Source: JABCPH02 sp963524305 (lineage in GTDB: Bacteria > Fusobacteriota > Fusobacteriia > Fusobacteriales > Leptotrichiaceae). From it: 34,572 bases of DNA. The stretch covers positions 1 through 34,572 of the forward strand of contig CAURGH010000019.1 of the NCBI GenBank assembly GCA_963524305.1, in the 5' to 3' direction. Of the stretch, positions 8,240 through 16,957 are shown piece after piece. Position numbers and translations under genes: made by a program. The notes below the pieces were generated by a model. It searched no databases, was not told the DNA's origin, and was given only the letters and a program-made list of their open reading frames with translations. How positions within the stretch are numbered: the stretch's first letter is position 1; each line of letters opens with the position of its first letter.

Positions 8240-9586
8240 ATGATAATAAAATTTAAAAATTTAGGTCCTATTGAAAGTGGAGAAATAGATTTTAATGATT
8301 TAAAAGGAATTAATTTGATAATTGGGAAGAATAATACCGGAAAGACTTATTTGAGTAATTTGTTGTATACATATTTTAAAGTGAGAGAAAGACAAAATAT
8401 AAAAATAAATGAAGTAATTGGAATCAGGTTTAAAGATAGATTATCTGATTCAGATTATGAAACAATAAAAGATTATTTTGAAAATAAATATCAAAAGGAA
8501 ATAAAAGATACTCTTCCTCAAGTTTTCCATACTTCAAAAGATACTTTTAAGGACTTTGAAATAGAAGTGGATTTAAGTGATGAAATTTTAGAATTTAAAA
8601 AATTAGATGACTATACTATAATATGTTTTAGGGAAATGAAAAAGACTATTAAATTGAAGAAAATGCAAAATAAAATAGAATATATTATAGAGGATTATGA
8701 TGAAAATAAAGGAAAAAGATATACAACATATAAAGCAAAGATTCAAGAAGAAGATGCAAAACAATTTATATTTGGGTATTTTTTACATATAAAATTTTTT
8801 CAAAAAATTTATAAATTTCACTCTTTTCCTGCTGAAAGAAGTGGTGCAGTTTTATTTTATAAACAATTATTGGAAGAAAGAAGTGATGTTTTAAGAGAAT
8901 TAGAATTGGGAAACAGTGAAAATATAGGAAAAATTTCAAGATATTCTGAACCTGTGAATGATTATGTGAAATTTTTAAATTCTATTTCTGATCGTTCAAA
9001 AGGGTTAACAGAACTAGATATTTATAAAAAATTAGATACAGAATTAAAAGAAATATTGGGCGGAGAAATAATAATTGATTTAGAAGGTAACATAATGTTT
9101 AGAATGAATGAGAAAAAAATAATAGATATAGGAATGGTTTCTTCAACAGTAAAAACATTAACAGGATTTTACTTGTATTTAAAATATTTTGCAATGGAAA
9201 AAGATATAATTTTTATTGATGAGATAGAATTAAATTTACATCCTGAAAATCAAAGAAAAATAATAAAACTTATAAATTATTTGTCAAAGCAAGGAATAAA
9301 ATTTATAATAAGCACTCACAGTCCAATTATAACTGAAGAAATTGATAATATGCTCTTGTTTGAAAAAGTTAAGGATAAAATTAATAGTGAAGAAATGAAA
9401 GAATATGGAATTAATAGTGAATATGGATTAAAAACTAGCGATATTAATGTATTTCATTTACACAATAAAACTGTTGAAAAAATTAAAGAAAAAAATGGAG
9501 AATTTGAAATAGAAACATTTAATACTGTGCTTGAAGAAACAGATAATCTTTATCAAACTTTATTGTTTTATGCGGAGGAAAAATGA
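8240..9586 (+). CDS. AAA/ABC-type ATPase of the OLD/AAA_15-AAA_21 group (defence candidate)
   Basis: 448 residues. The Walker A is GKNNTGKT (29-36), directly after an N-terminal strand pattern typical of SMC/OLD-like ATPases (IKFKNLGPIESGEIDF). SSTVKTLTG stands where the ABC signature is expected. The Walker B FIDEIELNLHP has Asp327 and Glu328, and STHSP supplies the switch His360. There is no TOPRIM extension, unlike full OLD nucleases. GGAAGGAGG precedes the ATG. Its stop overlaps the next start by four bases (ATGA), implying translational coupling with the PD-(D/E)xK-like protein. Similar ATPases serve as sensors in Septu, Gabija and RloC-type systems; the assignment to defence here is inference. 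Confidence 0.85.
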   Translation: MIIKFKNLGPIESGEIDFNDLKGINLIIGKNNTGKTYLSNLLYTYFKVRERQNIKINEVIGIRFKDRLSDSDYETIKDYFENKYQKEIKDTLPQVFHTSKDTFKDFEIEVDLSDEILEFKKLDDYTIICFREMKKTIKLKKMQNKIEYIIEDYDENKGKRYTTYKAKIQEEDAKQFIFGYFLHIKFFQKIYKFHSFPAERSGAVLFYKQLLEERSDVLRELELGNSENIGKISRYSEPVNDYVKFLNSISDRSKGLTELDIYKKLDTELKEILGGEIIIDLEGNIMFRMNEKKIIDIGMVSSTVKTLTGFYLYLKYFAMEKDIIFIDEIELNLHPENQRKIIKLINYLSKQGIKFIISTHSPIITEEIDNMLLFEKVKDKINSEEMKEYGINSEYGLKTSDINVFHLHNKTVEKIKEKNGEFEIETFNTVLEETDNLYQTLLFYAEEK

Positions 9587-10281
9587 TATTTGAGAATAAT
9601 AATTTTTTTGATTATTGTAAAACTGCATTGCATAAAAATTTTTTTACTGTATCTGAAAATAATCATGTAAAAATAAAAGAATCTAAAGATGATGCAAAAT
9701 TAAAAGAAGTAAAAGTATATTTTGATAAAGAATGTTATAGAGTGCTTCAAATAACTTTTGATATTAATAATTTGGAAAAAAGTGAAAACATAATTAATAT
9801 TTTCCCCTATTTTAATGGTGAAATATGTAAATCTGTAGATTCAGTAATTTTAGTACAAGAAGTAAATGCTCAAAATTATTATCTTTTCCATATCGAATTA
9901 AAATCGAAAAGACCTGATGATACAGAAATATTTAAAAAATATATTTCTTCTATTAAAATGTTAAATTTTATTTTTGATATATTGTACTTGAAGTATAAAG
10001 AAAAAAGTAGAAATTTTAAATTTCCTAAAAACATAGTAAATATGCCAGTTCTATTTTTTTCAGAACATAATAAAAAATTAAAGAGCCAGAAAAATAAAGA
10101 AACGAAATTATTGGAAAAGGAATTTTCAAGTAATAAATACATTAACTTTGAGAATAAATACTGTTATTATTTTTGTAATTTTATGGGGAATAGTAAAGGG
10201 GTAATTCAACTTAGGGAAATGTGTAGCAAGGGGAAGAATATGGGGATGTCATTATCGGAGATTGAATTTTTTGAGAAATAA
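9583..10281 (+). CDS. Uncharacterised protein with a PD-(D/E)xK-like nuclease signature
   Basis: 232 residues, no family recognised with confidence. In the middle a predicted strand carrying Asp86 (KSVDSVILV) is followed, after a hairpin, by a strand FHIELKSK with Glu105 and Lys107. D...ExK on paired strands is the active-site pattern of the PD-(D/E)xK fold, and a helix with YISSIKMLNFIFDIL follows as expected. The C-terminal third is lysine-rich, then KYCYYFCNFMG. Coupled to the ATPase by an ATGA overlap and 21 bases before the DUF262 gene. It could be the effector driven by the ATPase. Alternatives are a non-catalytic scaffold or a specificity factor. Confidence 0.6.
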   Translation: MIFENNNFFDYCKTALHKNFFTVSENNHVKIKESKDDAKLKEVKVYFDKECYRVLQITFDINNLEKSENIINIFPYFNGEICKSVDSVILVQEVNAQNYYLFHIELKSKRPDDTEIFKKYISSIKMLNFIFDILYLKYKEKSRNFKFPKNIVNMPVLFFSEHNKKLKSQKNKETKLLEKEFSSNKYINFENKYCYYFCNFMGNSKGVIQLREMCSKGKNMGMSLSEIEFFEK

Positions 10282-10302
10282 AGAGAGAAGGTAATTCAAT
10301 TA

Positions 10303-12327
10303 ATGGAAGCAAGAAAAATTAAATTATTAGAATTTATTGGAAATGGGAAAAAGACATTTAATATACCTGTTTATCAAAGAAATTATGATTGGAAAGAAGA
10401 ACAATGTCGAAAATTATTTGAAGATATACAAAATATAGTGAAATCTGATTACGAAATTGAACATTTTTTAGGAACTGTAGTATTTGTTTCATCTAAGTCA
10501 GAAATGAATTTTAATGAATATGTATTAATAGATGGGCAACAGAGAATAACATCAATAATGTTATTATTAAAAGTGTTACACGAGAAAGTAACGGATGAAA
10601 ATGATAAAGAAGAAATTTGGGAAGAGTATTTAATTAATAAAAGAGCACCAGAAGAAAATTTAAGAATACGATTGAAACCAGTTGAAAGTGATGGAATGCC
10701 CTATAAAAAATTGATAGAGGAAAATGATATTTCTTTAACTAGTAATGTTTGTAAAAATTATAGATTATTTGAAAAATTAATACAGGAAAGTAATTACTCT
10801 GCAGAAGAAATTTATAAAGCTCTTGGAAAAATAGAATTAGTGTATATTCAATTAGAAAAAGGGAAAAAATCGGAAAATCCTCAAATGATATTTGAAAGTT
10901 TAAATTCAACAGGATTGTCATTAACTCAAGGAGATTTAATTAGAAATTATTTATTAATGAATCATGAATATGAAAAACAAAAAATGTTATATAAGAATTT
11001 TTGGTTGGAAATAGAAAAAAGAATAACTAATGAAAAAATATCAGATTTTGTAAGAGATTATTTAACTATGAAAAATGGTTCGATTTCAAATAAAGATAAG
11101 GTTTATGATGATTTTAAGAAGTATATAAAACAGAATAATGAAAATATGGATGAAGAAGGAATTTTAGAGGAATTAAAAACCTATTCAGAGTATTATAGTT
11201 GGTTTTTAAATGGAAATTCTCCAAATAATAAAATAAACGAAAAGTTATCAGAGTTTAGATATTTAAGAAATACAACAGTTTATCCATTAATATTATCAGT
11301 ATTTGAAGATACTTATTCATATAAAAATATAAATGAAAATGAACTTTTTGACATTTTAAATTTATTAATTTCATATATTTTTAGAAGATCAGTTTGTGGA
11401 TATACTACAAATTCATTAAACAAAGTATTTGCTTCAATAGTAGTTTTATTAAAAAGTAAAGATATATATAAACAAATTGAGAAAGGTCTAATGAGTAAAT
11501 CTTTTCCTGGAGATGAAGAATTTAGAGCAGAATTTATAAAATGTAACTTTTATAAAAAAGGTACAGAATTTTGTAAGTATACATTAAAATTATTAGAAAC
11601 TTTTGAAAATAAAGAACAAACTGATATGGAAAATATAACTATAGAACATATAATGCCTCAAACTTTAAATTCTGAATGGCGAATAGAATTAGGGAGTAAG
11701 TTTGAACAGATACATTCTGAGTACATAAATACAATAGGAAATTTAACCTTAACTGGCTATAATCCTGAATTGTCAAATAAAAATTTTGAGTTAAAAAAAA
11801 GGTATTATGAAGAATCTAATATAAAGATGAGTAGAGAAATTACAAATTATGATAAATGGAAAGATACAGAAATAAAAGACAGAGCAGAACAATTATTTGA
11901 AAAAGCAAAAAGAATCTGGAAGTTACCTCAAGGTTATGATAATAAAAATATAGATAATTTGGAATATGGGAAAAATTATTTGCTAGGTTCAAATATAAAT
12001 ATAACAGGTAAAAAGCCAAGCAAACTAATAATTTCAGGTAAAGAATATTCTATAAAATCATGGAAAGAATTAATTGAAAAGTTATGTTTAGAATTGTATG
12101 AATTAGAACCAAGAATATTAAGGGAATTAATATATAATCCAAGTTTTAAAGGAAAAGAAAAAGATATTGTGACACAAAATAAAGAAAAATTAAGAGCCCC
12201 AGTAAAAATAGATGAGGATTTGTATATAGAAAGTAATTTAAATTCAAACGCTATTTTAAATTATGCAAATATGATTGCAACAGAATACGAGTTAGAAGAA
12301 GAAATATTTTTTGTATTAAGAAAATAG
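10303..12327 (+). CDS. DUF262-DUF1524 (GmrSD-like) NTPase/HNH nuclease
   Basis: 674 residues. The N-terminal DUF262 domain has IPVYQRNYDW (21-30) and the NTPase signature IDGQQRITS (Asp77 to Ser84), followed by a long helical middle. A DUF1524 HNH-type domain carries EHIMPQ (Glu448, His449) and IGNLTLTGYNPELSNKNF. From about residue 555 there is a further C-terminal domain containing IKSWKELIEKLCLELYELEP and ending in a helical segment. Known relatives (GmrSD, BrxU, SspE) cleave modified phage DNA in an NTP-dependent manner. Here it is the third gene of a cassette with an ATPase and a putative second nuclease, with no methyltransferase or dnd/ssp genes nearby. AGAGAAGG precedes the ATG. Confidence 0.9.
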   Translation: MEARKIKLLEFIGNGKKTFNIPVYQRNYDWKEEQCRKLFEDIQNIVKSDYEIEHFLGTVVFVSSKSEMNFNEYVLIDGQQRITSIMLLLKVLHEKVTDENDKEEIWEEYLINKRAPEENLRIRLKPVESDGMPYKKLIEENDISLTSNVCKNYRLFEKLIQESNYSAEEIYKALGKIELVYIQLEKGKKSENPQMIFESLNSTGLSLTQGDLIRNYLLMNHEYEKQKMLYKNFWLEIEKRITNEKISDFVRDYLTMKNGSISNKDKVYDDFKKYIKQNNENMDEEGILEELKTYSEYYSWFLNGNSPNNKINEKLSEFRYLRNTTVYPLILSVFEDTYSYKNINENELFDILNLLISYIFRRSVCGYTTNSLNKVFASIVVLLKSKDIYKQIEKGLMSKSFPGDEEFRAEFIKCNFYKKGTEFCKYTLKLLETFENKEQTDMENITIEHIMPQTLNSEWRIELGSKFEQIHSEYINTIGNLTLTGYNPELSNKNFELKKRYYEESNIKMSREITNYDKWKDTEIKDRAEQLFEKAKRIWKLPQGYDNKNIDNLEYGKNYLLGSNINITGKKPSKLIISGKEYSIKSWKELIEKLCLELYELEPRILRELIYNPSFKGKEKDIVTQNKEKLRAPVKIDEDLYIESNLNSNAILNYANMIATEYELEEEIFFVLRK

Positions 12328-12393
12328 AAAAATTTAATCAAAAAAATTTTTTGAAAATAAAATATCGAAGAAAAAATCATAAAACAAAAATAA

Positions 12394-12422
12394 TTGTCAA
12401 AAATTCCAAAATATAGTACAAT
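12394..12422 (+). promoter_or_regulatory. leuS promoter
   Basis: TTGTCA (12394-12399), 17 bases, TACAAT (12417-12422). It predicts a start near 12429 and a leader of about 180 bases that contains the mini-ORF. Confidence 0.6.
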
Positions 12423-12484
12423 TATTAAGTAAAAAATATATACGATTTAAATTTCAAACAATTACTATATTAGAAGGAGAAATT

Positions 12485-12508
12485 ATGAAATGGCTTGAGA
12501 TAGCGTAA
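12485..12508 (+). CDS. Possible 7-residue leader peptide upstream of leuS
   Basis: ATG-AAA-TGG-CTT-GAG-ATA-GCG-TAA (MKWLEIA) follows a strong GAAGGAGA ribosome site at 12472-12479 with normal spacing, inside the leuS leader. It has one Leu codon and one Ile codon and no clear attenuator hairpin after it, so a leucine-attenuation role is not supported. It may be a vestige of a lost gene. Confidence 0.3.
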   Translation: MKWLEIA

Positions 12509-12610
12509 TTATATTATGTACTGTTAAAACAATAGAATTTAGTTACAGATTTATAAAATGGATAAAAAAATAAAATTTATAAATACTGAAAAAGTGGAGG
12601 AGAAAAAACA

Positions 12611-15289
12611 ATGATTAAGGAATATAATCCTAACGAAATCGAGAAAAGATGGCAAGACAAATGGACTGAAAAAGATGTTTTTAAGTCTGAAAATAAAGCC
12701 GATGGAAAAGAGAATTATTATGTGCTTGAGATGTTTGCATATCCGTCAGGGAAATTGCATGTTGGGCATTTGAGAAATTATGCGATTGGTGATGCGATTG
12801 CTAGATATAAGAAAATGAAAGGGTTTAATGTGTTGCATCCGTTTGGATGGGATAGTTTTGGGTTACCTGCGGAAAATGCGGCGATTGATCATGGGGCTCA
12901 TCCTGGAAAATGGACTAAAGCGAACATTGACAATATGAGAAGACAGCTGAAACTTATGGGCCTTTCTTATGATTGGGATAGAGAACTTAGTACTTATACT
13001 CCAGAGTATTACAAATGGAATCAAAAATTCTTTATTGAAATGTATAAAAAAGGATTGGTTTATAAGAAAAAATCTTTTGTAAACTGGTGTCCTGATTGTA
13101 ATACGGTTTTGGCGAATGAACAAGTTGAAGATGGGAAATGCTGGAGACATAGTAAAACTGATGTTATTCAAAAGGAATTGTCGCAATGGTACTTTAAAAT
13201 AACTGATTATGCTGAAGAATTGCTGCAAGGGCATGAAGAACTTAGAGGACATTGGCCTGAACAAGTATTGACTATGCAAAAAAACTGGATTGGAAAATCA
13301 ACTGGATCTGAAGTTGACTTTATTTTAGATTACAAATTTGAAAATAATGGACATACGCATTTGAAATTGAATGACAAGGGAGAAGTTGTAATTTCTGTGT
13401 TTACGACAAGACCTGATACGCTTTATGGAGTTACTTATGCAACTGTTGCACCTGAACATCCTTTAGTTGAGCAAGTTATTTTAAAGGAAAATCCTAGTAT
13501 TAGAGAAAAAGTTGAAGCGATGAGAAATGAAGATAAAATCGCTCGTACAGCAGAAGATAAGGAAAAAGAAGGAGTATTTTCTGGACTTTATGTGATTAAT
13601 CCTGTAAATGGAGAAAAAGTGCAGTTGTGGGTTGCAAACTATGTATTGATGGATTATGGAACAGGAGCTGTTATGGCAGTACCTGCACATGATGAAAGAG
13701 ATTTTCAATTTGCTAAGAAATATAACTTGGATTTGAAAATTGTTGTAAATCCTGTTGATAAAAATGGAAATTTAGAAGAAGTTTCTGTTGAAAAATTGGA
13801 AAATGCTTTAACAGTTCCAGGAATACTGGTAAATTCAGAAGAATTTAATGGATTAAATAGTAATGAAGCAAAAGAGAAAATTACTGAAAAATTGGAAAAA
13901 ATTGGATTTGGGAAGAAAACAGTAAATTATAGACTTCATGATTGGTTGATTAGTAGACAAAGATATTGGGGAACTCCAATTCCTGTGATTTATGATGAAG
14001 ATGGTAATATTTACTTGGAAGAAGAAGAAAACTTGCCAGTAAAACTTCCTACTGATATTGAATTTAATGGGAAAGGGAATCCGCTTGAAACTTCGGAAGA
14101 GTTTAAAAATGTGATTTTGCCAAATGGGAAAAAAGGTAGAAGAGAAACTGATACGATGGATACTTTCGTTGACTCATCTTGGTACTATTTGAGATATTTG
14201 GATTCTCACAATGCGGAAAAACCTTTTGAAAAATCGGATGCAGATGCTTGGACACCTGTAAATCAATATATTGGTGGAATTGAACATGCGGTAATGCATT
14301 TGCTTTATGCGAGATTTTTCCATAAATCACTTAGAGATTTAGGATATGTTGATACAAATGAGCCGTTTAAAAAATTGTTGACGCAAGGAATGGTTTTAGG
14401 GCCTTCATTCTATTCGCAAAATGAAAGAAGATACTTGTTCCCAAGAGAAGCTGAATTTAAAGATGGAAAAGCGTTCTCGATTGAAACAGGAGAAGAATTA
14501 GTTACAAAAGTAGAAAAAATGAGTAAATCGAAAAATAATGGAGTTGATCCTGAAGAAATCGTGAAAGAATATGGAGCCGACTCTTCAAGAGTATTTACAT
14601 TATTTGCTGCACCACCTGAAAAAGAATTGGAATGGAACATGAACGGACTTGCAGGAGCATACAGATTTATAAATAGATTGTATTTATTAGTTTCTGGAAC
14701 TGCAGAATTTTCTGACCATAATGCGAAATCAGCAAATCATTATGGAGTTGAATTAAAAAATAGAAATCAAAAAGATGAAGAAATTCAAAAGAAATTACAT
14801 CAAACAGTTAAAAAAGTTACAGAAAGCATCGAAGATGATTTCCACTTCAATACCGCAATTGCAGCTGTTATGGAATTGTTAAACGACATGACAACTTACA
14901 AGCAAGAAGTGATTGACAAAGACAATATTTCTTCAGAAAGCAAAAAAATCTGGCGTGAAGTATTGGAAAAAACAATCTTGTTAATCGCACCATTTGCACC
15001 GCATGTAGCTGATGAATTGTGGGCTTATTTAGGAAATGAAACATTTACTTTTGAAGAAGAATGGCCAAAATATGATGAAGAATTAACAAAAGACCACACT
15101 TTCAATTTAGTAATTCAAGTAAACGGAAAAGTTAGAGACATGGTTTCGGCTCAAATTGGAATTTCAAAAGATGACGCTGAAAAACTTGCGTTGGAATCAG
15201 AAAAGGCTAAGAAATTTATTGATGGAAAAGAAGTTGTGAAAGTGATTGTTGTGCCTAATAAGTTGGTTAATGTTGTTGTGAAAGGGTAA
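12611..15289 (+). CDS. leuS: Leucyl-tRNA synthetase
   Basis: Class I synthetase with HVGH (His50 to His53) as the HIGH motif and KMSKS at 636-640. The CP1 editing domain lies between about residues 220 and 420, with TTRPDTLYGVTYATVAPEHPL and GTGAVMAVPAHDERDFQFA carrying the editing-site Asp. A zinc-binding-like CPDCNTVLANEQV segment is present near 160. The 892 residues are slightly longer than E. coli LeuRS. GTGGAGGAG precedes the ATG. It has its own promoter and separates the ATPase/nuclease cassette from the Doc module. Confidence 0.97.
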   Translation: MIKEYNPNEIEKRWQDKWTEKDVFKSENKADGKENYYVLEMFAYPSGKLHVGHLRNYAIGDAIARYKKMKGFNVLHPFGWDSFGLPAENAAIDHGAHPGKWTKANIDNMRRQLKLMGLSYDWDRELSTYTPEYYKWNQKFFIEMYKKGLVYKKKSFVNWCPDCNTVLANEQVEDGKCWRHSKTDVIQKELSQWYFKITDYAEELLQGHEELRGHWPEQVLTMQKNWIGKSTGSEVDFILDYKFENNGHTHLKLNDKGEVVISVFTTRPDTLYGVTYATVAPEHPLVEQVILKENPSIREKVEAMRNEDKIARTAEDKEKEGVFSGLYVINPVNGEKVQLWVANYVLMDYGTGAVMAVPAHDERDFQFAKKYNLDLKIVVNPVDKNGNLEEVSVEKLENALTVPGILVNSEEFNGLNSNEAKEKITEKLEKIGFGKKTVNYRLHDWLISRQRYWGTPIPVIYDEDGNIYLEEEENLPVKLPTDIEFNGKGNPLETSEEFKNVILPNGKKGRRETDTMDTFVDSSWYYLRYLDSHNAEKPFEKSDADAWTPVNQYIGGIEHAVMHLLYARFFHKSLRDLGYVDTNEPFKKLLTQGMVLGPSFYSQNERRYLFPREAEFKDGKAFSIETGEELVTKVEKMSKSKNNGVDPEEIVKEYGADSSRVFTLFAAPPEKELEWNMNGLAGAYRFINRLYLLVSGTAEFSDHNAKSANHYGVELKNRNQKDEEIQKKLHQTVKKVTESIEDDFHFNTAIAAVMELLNDMTTYKQEVIDKDNISSESKKIWREVLEKTILLIAPFAPHVADELWAYLGNETFTFEEEWPKYDEELTKDHTFNLVIQVNGKVRDMVSAQIGISKDDAEKLALESEKAKKFIDGKEVVKVIVVPNKLVNVVVKG

Positions 15290-15353
15290 ATAATGATTTT
15301 TTATAAAAGGTGGGGGAATTTTTTGGAAAAAATAGAAATTAGAGGTGATTAAA

Positions 15354-15563
15354 ATGATATATACGGCAGAAATAAAAAATAATGAATTAATTAATGAATT
15401 TAAAAAAGCAGTAGAAAAAACTGGAAAAAGTGAAAGTGAAGTTTTACTTCAATTAATGTCTAATTTTGTTGAAAAAAATAAAATAACAAAAAGTTCAATG
15501 GATATTTTATTTGAAAAAATGGAAGAAAATAAAGATGTATTTATTAGAATGCGTGATAAATAA
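15354..15563 (+). CDS. Putative antitoxin, ribbon-helix-helix-like, of a Doc-type module
   Basis: 69 residues. A short strand (IYTAEIK) followed by two helices separated at a glycine (EFKKAVEKTG / SESEVLLQLMSNFVEKN) fits a ribbon-helix-helix DNA-binding fold. The C-terminal helix MDILFEKMEENKDVFIRMRD would be the toxin-neutralising part. The frame could start at a GTG at 15345, but AGAGGTGAT at 15341-15349 is the ribosome site for the ATG at 15354. The stop overlaps the toxin start by one base (TAATG), the usual coupling in such pairs. It is not an obvious Phd homologue, so antitoxin status is inferred from position and fold pattern. Confidence 0.7.
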   Translation: MIYTAEIKNNELINEFKKAVEKTGKSESEVLLQLMSNFVEKNKITKSSMDILFEKMEENKDVFIRMRDK

Positions 15564-15934
15564 TGATTAAATATTTTGAAGTTTTTAATATTTTGAAAAT
15601 ACATAATAAAGTTTTAAAATTATCAGGTGGATTAAAAGGATATAAAGATAAGTTAGGACTAAAGAAAGTTTGCGATTTCGTGCAAAATGATTTGTATTAT
15701 CCTGAATTTTTGGATAAATTGGAGTACATAATTTTTAGTATATCAAAAAATCACTTTTTTAATGATGGAAATAAAAGAACTTCTATCGCTGTAGGAGCAT
15801 ATTTTTTGATAGAAAATGGATATGATAAAAAAATAACAGAATATATCAGAGATATGGAAGATGCAGTTATTGAACTTGTTGAAAATAAAATTAGCAGAGA
15901 AAAATTTAAAGAAAATCTGAAAAAATATATTTAA
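15563..15934 (+). CDS. doc: Doc-family toxin (Fic/Doc fold)
   Basis: 123 residues, the size of phage P1 Doc. The active-site loop HFFNDGNKRT (His64 to Thr73) matches the Doc version of the Fic motif, with Asp68, Asn70, Lys71 and Arg72. Lys71 stands where Fic AMP-transferases have glycine; in P1 Doc that change goes with phosphorylation of elongation factor Tu rather than AMPylation. LEYIIFSISKN before the loop and the helix after it (IAVGAYFLIENGY) also fit. Translationally coupled to the small upstream gene. The symbol is a family label. Confidence 0.85.
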   Translation: MIKYFEVFNILKIHNKVLKLSGGLKGYKDKLGLKKVCDFVQNDLYYPEFLDKLEYIIFSISKNHFFNDGNKRTSIAVGAYFLIENGYDKKITEYIRDMEDAVIELVENKISREKFKENLKKYI

Positions 15935-15971
15935 AAATCATTTGAACTTGAAAACAAGAGGAGTGATTAAA

Positions 15972-16808
15972 ATGGCTAAAATAGCAGTAACCGGAGTGAC
16001 GGGACACTTAGGTGGAATTGTTTCAAAATTATGTAAGAAAAATGGAATAGAAGTTAGAAACTTGGCTAGAAATAAAGAAAAGGCTGAAAAAATGGGATTT
16101 TCTAATGTTTTTAAGTCGAGTTATGATAAATCTGAAGATACTGTGAAATCGCTAGAGGGAATTGCTGTACTTTTTATGGTATCTGGTTCGGAAAATCCTA
16201 ATCGTGTTCAGCAGCATAAGGATTTTATTGATGCAGCTAAAATGGCAAAGGTTTCGCACATTGTGTATCTTTCGTTTTATAATGCTTCAAAAAATTCTGT
16301 GTTTACATTGGGAAGAGATCATTATGCGACTGAAGAGTATATTAAAGAAAATGGATTTAAATATACATTTTTGAGAGATAATTTTTATGCAGATTTTTTT
16401 GTGGACATGTGCAGAGAATACGGAGAGATAAAAGGACCTGCTGGGAATGGTAAAGTTTCTGTTGTAGTTCGTTCAGATGTATCAGAAGTTGTTGCAAAAA
16501 TTTTGGAAAATCCGGAGAAATGGGAAAATCAGACTTTGAATATGACAGGGCCTGAGGAACTTACAATGAATGAGATTGTAAAAATTGCGAGTGAACATTT
16601 TGGTAAAGAAATTAAGTATATTAATGAAACTGTGGAAGAAGCTTATGAAAGCCGTAAAATTTGGAAAGCTGAACAGTGGGAATATGATTCTTGGGTTTCG
16701 ACTTATACTGCGATTGCTCAAGGTGAACAATCTGGTATTTCTTTTGACATTGAGAAAGTTTTGGGGCGTAAAGCTACTTCGCTTTCGGAATATTTGGAAA
16801 AATTATAG
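15972..16808 (+). CDS. NmrA-like/QorB-type NAD(P)-dependent oxidoreductase (atypical SDR)
   Basis: 278 residues. The N-terminal Rossmann motif is TGVTGHLGG (7-15), and residues 110-150 contain HIVYLSFYNAS and a YTFLRDNFYADFF segment, typical of NmrA and quinone-reductase-2-like proteins. The catalytic YxxxK of classical SDRs is not obvious. A TTG at 15942 would extend the frame, but GAGGAGTGA at 15958-15966 points to the ATG at 15972. Likely an NAD(P)H-binding quinone/isoflavone-type reductase or redox sensor; the substrate is unknown. It may share a transcript with the Doc module, 37 bases upstream. Confidence 0.8.
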   Translation: MAKIAVTGVTGHLGGIVSKLCKKNGIEVRNLARNKEKAEKMGFSNVFKSSYDKSEDTVKSLEGIAVLFMVSGSENPNRVQQHKDFIDAAKMAKVSHIVYLSFYNASKNSVFTLGRDHYATEEYIKENGFKYTFLRDNFYADFFVDMCREYGEIKGPAGNGKVSVVVRSDVSEVVAKILENPEKWENQTLNMTGPEELTMNEIVKIASEHFGKEIKYINETVEEAYESRKIWKAEQWEYDSWVSTYTAIAQGEQSGISFDIEKVLGRKATSLSEYLEKL

Positions 16809-16884
16809 GAAAATATGAAATGAATTAATAAATTTAATATTTCGTGGATGGTCCTTAACTTTTTTCTTTATATAGAATTTCCCC

Positions 16885-16913
16885 TTTTTTATAATATAAA
16901 AATATGGTATAAT
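16885..16913 (+). promoter_or_regulatory. Promoter of the HAD gene pair
   Basis: An extended -10, TGG-TATAAT (16908-16913), lies 17 bases after a T6 run (16885-16890) serving as a weak -35. The start would be near 16920, with AAGGAGA just before the ATG at 16958. Confidence 0.5.
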
Positions 16914-16957
16914 CATATTTAAAGTAATAATTAGCAATAAAAGAAGGAGATAATAAA

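Larger units (their letters stand above)
12328..12610. other. Intergenic region before leuS
   Basis: 283 bases of AT-rich DNA. It holds an AT-only palindrome TCAAAAAAATTTTTTGA just after the DUF262 gene (no GC stem, so not a convincing terminator), the leuS promoter at 12394-12422 and a 7-codon mini-ORF at 12485-12508. No T-box consensus was found. Confidence 0.6.

Noticed and set aside
12340..12356. AT-only palindrome after the DUF262 gene as a terminator
   Set aside because: No GC pairs and no loop, so it is unlikely to form a stable RNA stem.
12611..12611. T-box control of leuS
   Set aside because: No AGGGTGGNACCGCG-type element, specifier hairpin or terminator in the 180-base leader.
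15323..15352. TTG mini-ORF after a GGTGGGGG ribosome-like site between leuS and the antitoxin gene
   Set aside because: Nine codons, overlaps the antitoxin ribosome site, and a TTG start; coincidence is likely.
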